DNA of 64,000 bases from Conchocele bisecta. Taxonomy: Eukaryota; Mollusca; Bivalvia; Lucinida; Thyasiridae. Location: assembly GCA_029237695.1 (NCBI GenBank), contig CM055279.1:21269919-21333918 (forward strand). The letters are read 5' to 3'. Numbering within the stretch: the stretch's first letter is position 1; the number at the start of each line of letters is the position of its first letter. A program made the translations under genes and the position numbers. Positions 10,759 through 21,221 of this stretch are shown one piece after another. The notes under the pieces are model-generated. The model ran no database searches. It was given only the letters and a program-made list of their open reading frames with translations, and was not told the origin of the DNA.

Positions 10759-11180
10759 CAATATGCAGGATCACGTAGTTACAACAACAACAACACCAAC
10801 AATGGCTTGAAAGTGTTGAAAGCGCACCCGCTCCAAAGTAAGTAATATTTGATAGTTACCTTAATATGCAACGGATTTTGATGAAATATGACTCAGCAAA
10901 CGCGACTTCATGAGCTGCATTTTGGTGTTCTCGGGACTTCGGCACATACTTATGTCGTTTTTGCGTAGAATCGCTTTTCGTGCTAGTAAAAACGGAAATA
11001 GATTCCTCGCAAAAACGGCAGAAGCTTGGGCGAAATTACCGAGACCACCAAATGCAGCTTATCAAGAAGCGTTTGATGCGCCATATTTTATCTGTCATAC
11101 TAAGGACAGTATAAAAGAATACGTACGTTGAATCGGAGGCGCTTTTGGAAGTTTCAGTAATTGTTGCTGTCGTAACTACT
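10759..11180. mobile_element. Foldback family A, copy 3 (diverged, right end lost)
   Basis: CAATATGCAGGATCACGTAG start, (CAA)n run, GGATTTTGATGAAATATG and the ACGGAAATAGATTC half hairpin. The right end is replaced at about 11181 by an E element. Confidence 0.7.
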
Positions 11181-11600
11181 GTCTGTTTCACGAAAGCTGC
11201 CCAAATTTTACGGCCATATAAACAATTCAAAAACAAGTTTTTTCGATAATATTAAATTAAAGGAAAATTTAAGAATGAGCCTTCTTTTTATTTCGTGAAA
11301 TTTGGTCAAATATTGATTTTATTGCGAAAACAAAATTTCCCAATGTTAAATCCCCATAGACATCTTCACGGAGTGAAGATGTCTATAGGGATTTAACATG
11401 GGGAAATCATTTTGAATTTTAGAAATACTGGACCGATTTTTAAAATTTAGCTATTGTTTTCTTAGTTAGATCATATCCAAGCTATCTAGCTAGGTTTCGG
11501 AGTCAATTTCCAATTTTTTTCGTTTTTTGACTCCTCCCACACTTCCTTACCACTTTTTCCCCCATGTTAAATTCCCATAGACAAATCAATTTTTCGCAAT
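11181..11600. mobile_element. Foldback family E, copy 2 (partial)
   Basis: CTGTCTGTTTCACGAAAGCT start, the central GACATCTTCACGGAGTGAAG hairpin, then the second arm to AATCAATTTTTCGCAATAAA, where it stops. The left arm is conserved with 58.2 kb. Confidence 0.75.
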
Positions 11601-11734
11601 AAAATTTCCGCGAAGTACAAATCCAATATGGCGTCGATAATGATTTACTGAATGGTCCGAGGGATTCGGAATAGAATCCGAAATCGCTCCCATGTGAGCG
11701 TAGATGGGCACTCGGTGGGGAAACGTACATGGTT

Positions 11735-11800
11735 TGGCAGCATTTTAGAATCATTTCCATTGGATGATTCTAAAATGCTGTCAAAGCATGTTTTTGATCT
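11735..11800. repeat. Family Q hairpin fragment
   Basis: GCAGCATTTTAGAATCATTT, CCATTGG, then the inverse ATGATTCTAAAATGCTGTCA. Only the central hairpin survives. Confidence 0.6.
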
Positions 11801-12348
11801 GTATATCGTTCAATCAATAACGAACAATGTTGGCTCTGAGTAGACTGGCTGGGGCTACGCTGGTCGCTAACGGAACAAGGCCGCCAACATAAGAAGGCGC
11901 GCCTTTTCTGTTGCCTAGTGTTTATGTGTTTTGTCATATGAAAGTGTATAAGACATACCAGACCATAATTACGCCCCGGTGATAAGTTATATCGCGCCGT
12001 TCCAGACAACAGAAATACGAGATAGTCCTTAATTAATAATGTACTGTCAGATTATGATACAAAACGTCAGGAATTATGAACACACGTGCGATGGCTATAT
12101 ACCCAACTGTTGATTAGTCTTCATACACTGATATACACAAATGAACACATAGGTTCACTCTTGGACTAATTGTTATGAGTAAATTCGATCGCAGGTTCGC
12201 TTGCTAGTAGTTCTAATTCGGTATCCTCACGCCAACCTCGGGGTACGGAATATAAAGTATAAAGTATCCCCATACGTTTGTCCAGTCTTGTTATTAGTTT
12301 CCCGATTATTGGCGATCGTTGATCACCAATTTCGTCTCGCACATTTGT

Positions 12349-12720
12349 TATCCCGTCAACACAGTGCGTATGTGCCCTGAAACACGGTGTCGTGAAACAT
12401 TGTTGATATCCTGTCAATACGACCTAACCACTGCGTATGAATATGTGCGGTGGCTGGGATTAATTTTATTGCATTTTAAAGCTATCTGTAGGTGTTGACG
12501 GGATAAATAGAATAGTAGGTTAGTGCCGTGAATGGGAAAAATATCTGACGTGGCACGGAAACGGGATGTGCTCGATAGAGCATCGCCCATCCCGTTTCCT
12601 AAGCCTTGCCAGATATGTATTCCCATTCATGGCACTAACCTACTATTCTCTATTTATCTACGTTGGTTATTTTTTCCCATTCACGGCACTAACCTACTAT
12701 TCTCTATGTATCTACGTTGG
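12349..12720. mobile_element. Family G double hairpin, copy 1, with duplicated right end
   Basis: TATCCCGTCAACACAGTGCG pairs with GTGTTGACGGGATA. Next to it TAGAATAGTAGGTTAGTGCC pairs with GGCACTAACCTACTATTCTC, making two adjacent hairpins. The last arm is present twice (about 12620-12668 and 12669-12716, both ending ATCTACGTTGGT), a local tandem duplication of about 50 bp. Confidence 0.7.
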
Positions 12721-12734
12721 TAATACCATTATCG

Positions 12735-13806
12735 CCTAGCCCGGTGCTGCTAGGAGGCGTTTGTGTCGTGGTTACTGGCACAGTATTGTTACCACTCACG
12801 ACATAAACGCCTCCTGGCACCGGCTTAGACGTCATGACACATGCGCCTCCTAGCGCCGGGTTAGGCGTCATGATACAGGCGCCTCATAGCACCGGGTTAG
12901 GCTTTATGACACAGGCGCCTCCTAGCACCGGGTTAGGCGTCATTATACAGGCGTCTCCTAGCACCGGGTTAGGCGTCATGATACAGGCGTAGCACCGGGT
13001 TAGGCGTCATGATACAGGCGTCTCCTAGCACCGGGTTAGGCGTCATGATACAGGCGCCTCCTAGCACCGGGTTAGGCGTCATTATTACAGGCGTCTCCTA
13101 TCATCGGGTTAGGCGTCATGATACATGCGTCTCATATCACCGGGTTAGGCGTCATGACACAGGCGTCTCCTAGCACCGGGTTAGGCGTCATGATAAAGGC
13201 CTCTCCTAGCACCGGGTTAGGCGTCATTATACAGGCGTCTCCTAGCATCGGGTTAGGCGTCATTATACAGGCGCCTCCTAGCACCGGGTTAGACGTCATG
13301 ATAAAGGCGTCTCCTAGCATCGGGTTAGGCGTCATGATACATGCGTCTCCTATCACCGGGTTAGGCGTCATGACATATGCGTCTCCTAGCATCGGGTTAG
13401 GCGTCATGATACATGCGTCTCCTATCACCGGGTTAGGCGTCATGATACAGGCCTCTCCTAGCATCGGGTTAGGCGTCATGACACATGCGTCTCCTAGCAT
13501 CGGGTTAGGCGTCATGATACATGCGTTTCCTATCACCGGGTTAGGCGTCATGACACAGGCGTCTCCTAGCATCGGGTTAGGCGTCTGACATCGCTCCTAC
13601 AATCGGGTTAGTCGTCATGACACATGCGTCTCCTAGCATCGGGTTAGTCTTCGTGATGCATGCGTCTCCTATCACCGGGTTAGGCGTCATGACACATGCG
13701 TCTCCTAGCAACGGGTTCGGCGTCATGACACATGCGCCTCCTAGCGCCGGGTTAGGCATCATGACACAGGCGTCTCCTAGCACCGGGTTAGGCGTCATGA
13801 TACATG
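12735..13806. repeat. Family X: 36-bp minisatellite with hairpin head
   Basis: About 27-29 units of 36 bp (GTCATGATACAGGCGTCTCC followed by TAGCACCGGGTTAGGC). The array starts with an inverted unit (CGCCTAGCCCGGTGCTGCTA) that forms a hairpin with the first direct unit across a TGGTTACTGG...TTACCA loop. Because 36 is a multiple of three, 12-residue repeats are open on both strands (MIHASPSIGLGV-like on plus, MTPNPVLGDACI-like on minus). These are probably not genes. A diverged single unit occurs near 42.05 kb. Confidence 0.8.
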
Positions 13807-13819
13807 CGCGAACTACAGT

Positions 13820-14257
13820 ACAGCTCAGGCCTCGCCAATCAAGCTGCTTGCTTTTTTATTCTTTTTTTTTATTATATTTTTTTTTCACACAAAAACATGT
13901 ACAAACAATACATATTACTAGTAACATGCATGCGCATAATTACATTCCATTCCATATTTCGACATTACTAAGTAAATATATATTATACATGTTATTACCT
14001 GTTTGTATATGTAACATTTATAAAGGAAAACAAACAGTTTTCAATTAAAAATAGAGAGAAGAAATAAGTAGAGTAAGTGAAAAAAAATATAAAAAATACA
14101 CCCATACAAAAAATAAAAGAGTTGAATTATATAAGTACGATAAGTACGAGCAGCATGATCATATGTTTGCATTATTTTTGTGTTGGATTAACTATTTTAT
14201 GGGAAAATTATTGGCAAAATGAACGCCCGTGTTGGTGTATCTGTGCTCTGTTATGCC
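13820..14257. other. AT-rich stretch
   Basis: Long T and A runs (for example 13844-13887) and A-rich DNA at 14040-14115. No gene or repeat structure that I can support. Confidence 0.35.
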
Positions 14258-14489
14258 GAAATGCATGATGTCATATAGAAGTAACGACTGCATATATTTG
14301 ATGATTAAAAGTATGCAGAATTATTATACTGAATTTATTACATTATCACAGCCAAAATGGCTGTGATAATGTAATAAATTCAGTATAATAAAAAATAATA
14401 AATTTATCCTAACATTGTACATTTCTCCTTGAAAGTATACTTTGCTAGAGAAGTATACTTTGCAATGTTGGTAACATAGGCTACTAAAC
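14258..14489. mobile_element. Family F, copy lacking its left third
   Basis: Begins at AAATGCATGATGTCATATAG, carries the TTATCACAGCCAAAATGGCT hairpin centre and ends AACATAGGCTAC. It matches the right part of the 305-bp F elements. Confidence 0.75.
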
Positions 14490-14756
14490 TCGGATAGTTT
14501 TATTCGTGTGCGTCTCGGTATATGGCGAGACGTACATTACACCAATTCTCGTGTAAGTGGTAATAAAATAAAATCAGTCCAACTAACATTATATTATCCG
14601 CTATTTTCCAGATTTAGTATACACCAGAGAATTGTGTAAGTAATACCGGAAGTAAACATACGAATACAGTATCAGAATAACGTGCAGCGGGGTATAACAC
14701 TAATTGATGCATGGTGCGGGGGACATGAATCTTTAAGTGTGAGGCGACAGTTTAAA

Positions 14757-14905
14757 TTTTAGATTATATAAGACACGCCATGTGATTTTGTACCCATGAA
14801 GATGTGCGAGTTTTTCATGAAACTGTGATATCCATTTTGTCCATTTTGTCAATATTTTTCATGATATCGAATTTCTTCTGTAGTACAAACTCACATGGTT
14901 TGTCG
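14757..14905. repeat. Repeat with GACACGCCATGTGATTTTGT ends
   Basis: AAGACACGCCATGTGATTTT...GTACCC near one end and GTACAAACTCACATGGTTTG at the other form diverged inverted ends. Similar ends occur at 21.04-21.22, 26.93-27.00, 60.97 and 61.73 kb. Confidence 0.45.
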
Positions 14906-14916
14906 CCTATCTAGTA

Positions 14917-15182
14917 TTTATCCCGTCAACACAGTGCGTATGTGCCGTGAAACACTGTGCCGTGAAACATTTTTGATATCCAGTCAATGCTATTTTTGCA
15001 TTTTACAGCAATTTGTGGGTGTTGACGGGATACATAGAATAGTAGGTTAGTGCCGTGGATGGGAAAAAATATCTGGCGCGGCACGGAAACGGGATGTGCT
15101 CGGCAGAGCCTCGCCCATCCTGTTTCCTGAGCCTTGCCATATATTTTTTCCCATTCACGGCACTAACCTACTATTCTCTATC
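14917..15182. mobile_element. Family G double hairpin, copy 2
   Basis: TATCCCGTCAACACAGTGCG to GGTGTTGACGGGATACATAG, then AGTAGGTTAGTGCCG and its inverse CGGCACTAACCTACTATTCT, with the GGGATGTGCTCGGCAGAGCC inner hairpin. Confidence 0.75.
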
Positions 15183-15189
15183 TATTTTC

Positions 15190-15285
15190 CTTATTTCTGA
15201 ACCAAAGTATATGTTGTGACCATTCATTTGAACCGTCTCGGTTCAAATGAGTGGTCACAACATATACTTCTGATGAGAAATAAAG
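15190..15285. repeat. Hairpin repeat with AAGTATATGTTGTGACCA arms
   Basis: AAGTATATGTTGTGACCATT, CATTTGAACCGTCTCGG, then the inverted arm TGGTCACAACATATACTT. A copy at 35236-35313 sits between two long direct repeats. Here it lies against the right end of a G element. Confidence 0.6.
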
Positions 15286-15307
15286 AAATTCCTACTATTC
15301 TCTATAA

Positions 15308-15528
15308 CTACAGTCTGTTCCACGGTTTGCTGCCGACGAACTTTTGGCCATTACACACATTAAATCTTAACAATATTTAAATGTAAGTACTCCTAATCAA
15401 TACCAAAAAAGTCACCCTCCCTAAAAAAGATTGTTTGAAGAAATTCCATCAAATATTGATTGCATAGCGAAAAATAAATTTCCCATGGGAATTTAACATG
15501 GAGGTTCAAAATAGATTTTTTAGATTTT
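15308..15528. mobile_element. Half of the E-like family seen at 61 kb
   Basis: CTGTTCCACGGTTTGCTGCC, TTGGCCATTACACACATTAA, AAGTCACCCTCCCTAAAAAA and onwards match the left arm of the element at 60.99-61.53 kb. The element is cut where the D array starts. Confidence 0.55.
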
Positions 15529-15813
15529 TCCCACGGGAACGAATTGTTATATCTTGGGAACGAATTGTTATATCGTGGGAACAAATTGTTAATTCGACAG
15601 AACGAATAGTTAAATTGAGAGAACCAATTGTGATTTCGTGGGAACGAATTGTTAATTCGAGGAACGAATTGTTAATTCGAGGGAACGAATTGTTATATCG
15701 TGGGAACAAATTGTTAATTCGAGTGAACGAATTTTTAAATTGAGGGAACGAATTGTTGTAAAATTGAGGGAACGAATTGTTAAAAAAAATCCATGTCCCC
15801 TGTGGGGCTCCGT
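15529..15813. mobile_element. Family D element, right half
   Basis: Inverted 21-bp units (GTGGGAACGAATTGTTATAT type) end in AAATCCATGTCCCC-TGT-GGGGCTCCGT. The left terminus is absent. The Ile-Arg-Ser and Asn-Asn-Ser-Phe-Pro repeats on the minus strand are frame artefacts of the period. Confidence 0.8.
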
Positions 15814-15901
15814 AGAATTGCGTATCATGGCTATCCCTTGAAATATATTCTGCATCCAACAAAGCCTCGTGGTTATAGTAACTTATACTGTATACTATTC
15901 A

Positions 15902-16303
15902 CAAGGTGCATGATCACGTGGTTACAACAACAACAACGTCGCCCACTCCAAATTAAGCATTATTTGATATTTTCATTATATTAATATGCAACGGACTTTG
16001 ATGAAATATGGCGCAGCAAACGCGTCTTCATAAGCTGCATTTGGTGGTCTATGGAGTTTGGCACAGACTTATGTCGTTTTTGCGAAGAATCGATTTCCGT
16101 GTCGGAGACGCGGAAATCGATTCTTCGAAAAAACGACAGAAATTTGGGCGAAAATACGGAGACCATCAAATGCAGCTTAACAAGACGCGTTTGATGCGCC
16201 ATATTTCATCAAAATGCGTTACGTAAAAAGGACACTATAAAAGAATACGTACTTTGAATCGGTACTTGTTGTTGTTGTTAGTATCACGTGATCATACACC
16301 TTG
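15902..16303. mobile_element. Foldback family A, copy 4, with ATTCA target duplication
   Basis: CAAGGTGCATGATCACGTGG to GATCATACACCTTG, with centre ATTTCCGTGTCGGAGACGCG. It is flanked by ATTCA at 15897-15901 and 16304-16308. Confidence 0.9.
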
Positions 16304-16717
16304 ATTCAGGATGCCCTTTATTTTATATGTTGAGATATCGTCACAACGACACCTAGGCTCTTGTCCGTATCATCGTATCACCAAGGTGACCATAATGTGT
16401 ATAATGCCGCGACATCTGATCTCAAGTGGCTGTAATGTGACGACGACAACACAATCAAACCTCATTGGTTGTAATTAATTATATATGATTTAGTATTCTA
16501 CTAATGTAACATCTAACCATGGAAACTGGCAATTTCGTCAGAAACAAGTCCTTATTCTTATTTTTTTTTTCAAACAAACACTATGTTATATCTGCCCATC
16601 CTCTGATAAATATAATATTTCCTTCTTGCTTCTTTCTTCAGCATTTAAGGTCATATAACCTCACGGGTATGTCTTCTAGATATGTCTTCTGTGTGTGTTC
16701 TCACGGTCTTTTTTTAG

Positions 16718-16872
16718 AATACCATGTTGTATTTTGAATAAAACGTTATCAAGCAAGGATAGGACATACGTAGGAAGTCTGAGGCTCGCCGAGCCTCAGA
16801 CTTCCTACGTGTGTCATAGCCTTGCATGAAACACTTGATACCAAAAGGCACTAGCTGGGTATTCTGTATGAA
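16718..16872. mobile_element. Foldback family HH, copy 1 (diverged)
   Basis: AGAATACCATGTTGTATTTT at one end and GCACTAGCTGGGTATTCTG at the other. The centre is a strong palindrome, GAAGTCTGAGGCTCGCCGAG and its inverse. The better copy is at 62.09-62.22 kb. Confidence 0.6.
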
Positions 16873-17274
16873 CCGAACACCCTGGGAGACCTCAGATCCA
16901 ATGTGCATGATCACGTGGTTACAGCAACAATAGTTTGAAAGTGTTGAAAGCGAGCCCACTCCAAAGTATGTATTATTTTATATTTTCCTTAAAGCGGCTC
17001 CACTCCAGATGGGATTACAGTGTACTGTATTTTTTTCACGCGATGTTTACCTGCATTTGCTATATATCTACACATTGCGAGCTCATTTTCGGTTGGTGGA
17101 TGTTTATATTCGCGTTAAATCGTACTTTATACGTCCCTATACGAAAGGGCTTTTCCGTTTCCAATTCTATTTTTACTTACGACCTGCTTGCCGTACGTAA
17201 TCCCACGTGACACAAATGGCCCACAAATCATACTTCCGGGCATGCGCACATCGCGTCCAGCTATATCAACAACA

Positions 17275-17603
17275 ATGTCCGACTCTGAGGTAAGTCGATA
17301 CATATTAGCGTTATACACGCCGTTCTATATGAAACGAATGTGTTTCAACATCAATACATTTCCAAATAACTTACTTTTACCTAGGGCAGACCACAGATGT
17401 TGTTTAAATATGTAGAAAGTATGTATTTTGTAACGGACGTGCTATCGCATCGGCAATTTTCGCAAAATTTCCGCGAAGTCACGGCTGCTGTGAAGCCCCA
17501 GGTCCTCCATAATCTGCTTCCATGGGTTGATCTGGTCGCCAATATTGATTACTTGCTTGCGATATCGGCGATCACGCGATATTTTTCTTCTTTTTCGTTC
17601 TGA
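17275..17603 (+). CDS. Candidate two-exon gene start inside the TTAA transposon (plus strand)
   Basis: ATG at 17275 gives MSDSE, followed at once by a consensus donor (GAG|GTAAGT, intron 17290-17384, 95 nt). The acceptor TTTTACCTAG|G opens an exon that continues in the same frame (GRPQMLFKYVESMYFVTDVL...) to a stop at 17603, 77 residues in all. Upstream lie CTTCCGG and GCATGCGCA, words typical of TATA-less metazoan promoters (ETS and NRF-1 type sites). The last part of the exon overlaps the minus-strand frame, so the real coding part probably ends at the internal-deletion junction somewhere after about residue 25. I do not recognise the product. Splicing is predicted, not shown. Confidence 0.35.
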
Positions 17604-17651
17604 ACATGTCAAAACCATGCTCGTCTCATCTTCCGCTCTGCGAGTCGCCAT
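17442..17651 (-). CDS. Candidate N-terminal fragment of a transposon-encoded protein (minus strand)
   Basis: The 69-residue frame starts at ATG 17651 (context CCAAAATGGCGAC, which is also a YY1-type site) and ends at 17442. An upstream in-frame ATG at 17705 exists, but the initiator at 17651 has the better context. The sequence begins MATRRAEDET, has a basic nuclear-localisation-like cluster at about residues 18-32 (ERKRRKISRDRRYRK), then INIGDQINPWKQIMEDLGL and SSRDFAEIL. The pattern of an aromatic residue, K/R, then LGL-S-x-x-x-F-A-x-x-L resembles a motif I recall from N-terminal parts of uncharacterised invertebrate transposon proteins; that is memory, not a search. It faces the plus-strand frame, so the element may keep the starts of two convergent genes. 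Truncated. Confidence 0.4.
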   Translation of the reverse strand: MATRRAEDETSMVLTCSERKRRKISRDRRYRKQVINIGDQINPWKQIMEDLGLHSSRDFAEILRKLPMR

Positions 17652-18011
17652 TTTGGTGGCCAAGACAGTCAACTGCGCATGTGCATGATACCACGTGACG
17701 GGCAATATCAGTATAGCGCGAATTATAAAAATAAATGGGAGTAACGCGCGCCACTCCCAACAAATTAATTAATATTAAATAAATAAATATCTATACTGGC
17801 CACTTATAATTTTTAAACCTGTCGCAATAGTTACATCATTAGGTACTTATTTATTTAAAATAGTATCCGTTTTACCCCTCATCTGGAGTGGAGTCGCTTT
17901 AATATGCGACGGATTTTGATGAAATATGGCGCAGCAAACGCACCGTCATGATCTGCATTTGATGGTCTCGGGACTTCGGCACATATTTAAGTCGGTTATC
18001 CGAAAAATCGA

Positions 18012-18276
18012 TTGAGGGAGTAATCATTTAATTTCCCCGACATGCATTATGTCATGTAGAACTAACGACTGCATATACTTGATGATTAAATATATGCAGA
18101 ATTATTATACTGAATTTATTACATTATCACAGCCAAAATGGCTGTGCTAATGTAATACATTCAGTATAATAGAAATTAATAAATGTATCCTTAAATTGAA
18201 AATTTCTCCCCGGCTCAAAGTATACTTTGCTAGATAAGTATACTTTGCAATGTTGGTGAAATAGGCTACTGGTGAT
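18012..18276. mobile_element. Family F, left-truncated copy
   Basis: GAGGGAGTAATCATTTAATT through TTATCACAGCCAAAATGGCT to GTGAAATAGGCTACTGG. The first 40 bp or so of F are missing where it meets the A copy. Confidence 0.75.
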
Positions 18277-18374
18277 TCAACGATATTAATGTGACCAGGG
18301 CCCGGAAAAGGGATATTGTGAACTTTGCTCAGATCCAACTGCTGTTGGACAGCCAGGTTCAGAACAAGTTTTAA

Positions 18375-18600
18375 CCAGCTACTCACAACAATTGTCGTCT
18401 GCTATTGATTTTATATCTTGCCTTATTTCTCAATAAAAACATGGTCTGACAGCACTTCAGAATCATTTCCAATGGAGATGATTCTGAAGTGCTGTCAAAG
18501 CATGTTGTAAATTATTCTAAAGTGCTGCCAAAGCATGGTTTGATGATAACAACGGAAACTAGAAAATAAACAGCAGACGACAAAACAAATAATTTCAAAA
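18375..18600. mobile_element. Family Q copy with extended arms
   Basis: TTGTCGTCTGCTATTGATTT...AATAAAAACATG...TGACAGCACTTCAGAATCAT hairpin...AAACAGCAGACGACAA. The outer arms carry the GTCGTCTGC words seen in the Q copies at 4.4 and 33.8 kb. Confidence 0.65.
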
Positions 18601-18661
18601 TTTGGAATGTTTAATATTACGTTGCTATGAGTACCTTCGTACCTTGCAATGGCCTCAAATG

Positions 18662-19204
18662 TACGGAGCCCCGCAGAAGACATTGTTTTTTTATTAATTC
18701 GTTCCCACAATTTAAAAATACTTTCCCTCGATATAACAATTCGTTCCCTTTAATTAACAATTCGTTCCGACGAAATGACAATTCGTTCCCTCAATTTAAC
18801 AATTTGTTCCCTCGATATAACAATTCGTTCCCTTTAATTAACAATTCGTTCCGACGAAATGACAATTCGTTCCCTCAATTTAACAATTCGTTCCCTCGTT
18901 CGTTCCCTCGAATTTACATTTGGGTTCAGATATACGATACAAATTATTTCCTAATCTGTTTCATCACGGGAACGAATTATTAATTCGTGGGAACGAATTG
19001 TTAATTCGTGGGAACGAATTGTCATTTCGTGGGAACGAATTGTTAATTCGAGAGAACGAATTGTTATATCGTGGGAACGAATTGTTATATCGTGGGAACG
19101 AATTGCTAATTCGAGTGAACGAATTGTTAAATTGAGGGAACGGATTGTTATTTCGTGGGAACGAATTAATAAAAAAAAAGCCATGTCCCCTGCGGGGCTT
19201 CGTA
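18662..19204. mobile_element. Family D, complete copy with CAAATG target duplication
   Basis: A 543-bp element from TACGGAGCCCCGCAG to CTGCGGGGCTTCGTA, flanked by CAAATG on both sides (18656-18661 and 19205-19210; the following T also matches). The core is about 20 units of 21 bp in two opposed arms (GTTCCCTCGATATAACAATT class on the left, inverted on the right) around a non-repeat spacer at 18905-18960. Confidence 0.9.
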
Positions 19205-19351
19205 CAAATGTACATATAAGCCGTCTGGAAAAAAATGCTGAGTGTACTGAAACATAATTAGCATTTGCAGCGATAGTTAATTTTCAGGCTTATAAACATG
19301 GTTTGCACTCAATGGTCTCTAATTTATTTAATTTAGATTATTTATGATTAT

Positions 19352-19723
19352 GAAGGTGCAATCACTTGGTTATAACAACAACAACAGTGGCTGAACGTGT
19401 TGAAATCTTGCCCACTCCAAAGTAAGTATTATTCGATATTTTCCTTAATATATAACGGATTTTTATGAAATATTGCGTAGCAAACGCGTCTTCATGGGCT
19501 GCATTTGGTCGCACAGGGAGTTCGGCACAGACTTATGTCGTTTTTGCGAAGAATCGATTTCCGTGTCTACCGACACGGAAATCGATTCTTCGCAAAAACG
19601 ATATTTCATCAAAATCCGTTACGTAATAAGGACAATATAAAATAATACGTACTTTGAATCGGATGGATTGCGGAAGTTTCAGTACTTGTTGTTGTTGTTA
19701 GTACCACGTGATCATACACCTTG
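19352..19723. mobile_element. Foldback family A, copy 6, with ATTAT target duplication
   Basis: GAAGGTGCAATCACTTGGTT to GATCATACACCTTG. An internal deletion removes part of the second arm after the ACGGAAATCGATTCTTCGC hairpin. Flanked by ATTAT at 19347-19351 and 19724-19728. Confidence 0.88.
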
Positions 19724-19984
19724 ATTATACTCGATTCTATAATGGAAACATATGTCTAAAAGTGGTATAGTATGACCATTTCACAACCCAAAGTAACACA
19801 ATTTCACAATTGTCCTCGCTGGTACATGTATAGCGAAAATACCGACCAAATTATCCCCCATTATCACAGTTGGCGATAGTAAGCACTTGAATATAACGCA
19901 TGTTTTTGGACATTTCATCAAATAAAATGGTGCCATTGATTGATTCATGTCACTGACTGTGTACATGAAGCGAAAAGCCACATA

Positions 19985-20201
19985 CAGTGGACCCTCTCTA
20001 AACCGGACACCGAGAAAACACCTGTGATCTTATTATTGTATGCGTTTCTTGGTCATTTATCTCGAGTGATAATGTCTGTTCGTGATCGCATAGCGCACAA
20101 CTGTGGCTCAGGATGAGAAAATGCCTGATTTACGGTGAAACCTCTCTAAGCCGGACACCCTGTGGACCTCCCAGGGTGTCCCGTTTAGAGAGGTTTCACT
20201 G
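19985..20201. mobile_element. Family J, copy 1, TA target
   Basis: Ends CAGTGGACCCTCTCTAAACC and GTTTAGAGAGGTTTCACTG with TA on both sides. The right half holds a CCGGACACCCTG / CAGGGTGTCC hairpin. CAGTG...-TA ends of this kind are typical of pogo/Tc1-mariner derived non-autonomous elements. Confidence 0.75.
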
Positions 20202-20299
20202 TATTGTATATCTAAGACATCATCTGAGACGAGTCCGTGCCTTACGCGACCGCCTGTGGTAATCTTGACATTTTAGTAGCGATTTCTTTGGTTGCGAAA

Positions 20300-20420
20300 T
20301 ATACCGTGCTTGAAATTAAGCAGTCTAATTGGTTGAGCCTGAGCTGTGCTACAACAAACAACAAACTGCTTGATTGCGAACTGACATTGCCAATAGGTGT
20401 TCAGAAATGTTAGTATAGCC
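20300..20420. repeat. Dispersed repeat family Z, copy 2
   Basis: GCTTGAAATTAAGCAGTCTA...CAAACTGCTTGATTGCGAAC...AATAGGTGTTCAGAAATG, matching copy 1 at 10.1 kb. Confidence 0.5.
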
Positions 20421-20870
20421 GTAGTTTAAACATGTTATTGTTACAAGAGATGAACATGATGTAAATCACGAGCAGAACTCGGGGTTATACGAATGAATGG
20501 GAATCAGAAGAAAGTAATTTTCTTATTATGCGAATCTGTTTCCATAGCAACATTGATACTCTGGGCAAGATTAACGCAGGCGGTTGTGTAATAATCGATG
20601 GTTGAAGACAATCCATTGAATACGTCTGTGAGTTTTATCCACAAACACTACGGAATGTTGACGGTATTTCAAGTTCAATACGTTTAGTAACCCCTAAAGG
20701 CTGGGAAATTATAGTGCTGTCTGCTGCTGTTTTGTTTTCTATTTTAACAAAAACATGTTTGACGCTGGAGAGTATTTAAAACTGCAGTCAAAATATAGTT
20801 TGTTTAAAATTATTGACAATAATAACAACAACAACAACACCGGCTTAAACATCGGACGACGACATCTTAA
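20421..20870. other. Mostly unrecognised stretch
   Basis: Contains Z-like words near 20560 (GGGCAAGATTAACGCAGGCG) and a (CAA)n run near 20830 reminiscent of family A, otherwise nothing I can support. Confidence 0.3.
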
Positions 20871-21039
20871 TTAAGCAATGGTTCGTAACGGGTTTTTCCT
20901 TTTTACCGTGCATGTTTTTATTCCTCCCGTAGTAGGTCTGTGGTGGGTCGGGGACATTTCCAACAAATTATGCTGGCCACTCATATTGAGGTCATTGACC
21001 GTTACATATGATGGAAGTGCAAACACAATCATTATAATT

Positions 21040-21221
21040 GAGACACGCCATTCGATTTTTGTACCTACGGATATCTGCGATATTTCATGAAATATGTTTA
21101 CAGAAAATGACATAAATACACGCGGAATATAATTTTTTTGTCAACTATTGACTTCATTTATGTAAACTTTGTTAAATTTAAACGCAGTTGTCAGAAGGTA
21201 CATCATCGCATGGCGTGTCTC
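21040..21221. repeat. Inverted repeat with GAGACACGCCAT ends
   Basis: GAGACACGCCATTCGATTTT...GTACC at the left and GGTACATCATCGCATGGCGT...GTCTC at the right are inverted copies about 180 bp apart. Confidence 0.5.

Larger units (their letters stand above)
16993..17898. mobile_element. 906-bp TTAA-target DNA transposon derivative
   Basis: Terminal inverted repeats AGCGGCTCCACTCCAGATG and, at the right end inverted, AGCGACTCCACTCCAGATG (one mismatch in 19). The element is flanked by TTAA at 16989-16992 and 17899-17902. The host site is a family A repeat whose uninterrupted copies confirm the single TTAA. The interior is not palindromic. It is CpG-richer than its surroundings and carries promoter-like words and the first exons of two convergent reading frames (see the two CDS entries). 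Best explained as an internally deleted derivative of an autonomous piggyBac- or Kolobok-like transposon. Confidence 0.8.
16899..18010. mobile_element. Family A copy 5, split by a TTAA-target element and truncated
   Basis: Left A sequence (CAATGTGCATGATCACGTGG...ATTTTCCTTAA) runs to 16992 and continues after the insertion at 17899 (TTAATATGCGACGGATTTTG) to about 18010, where F family sequence starts. Comparison with other A copies (TTTTCCTTAATATGCAACGG) gives the empty site exactly. Confidence 0.75.

Noticed and set aside
13118..14048. 143-156-codon frames of 12-residue repeats
   Set aside because: They follow from the 36-bp period of the X minisatellite and are open on both strands. There is no start or splice context and no non-repeat domain.
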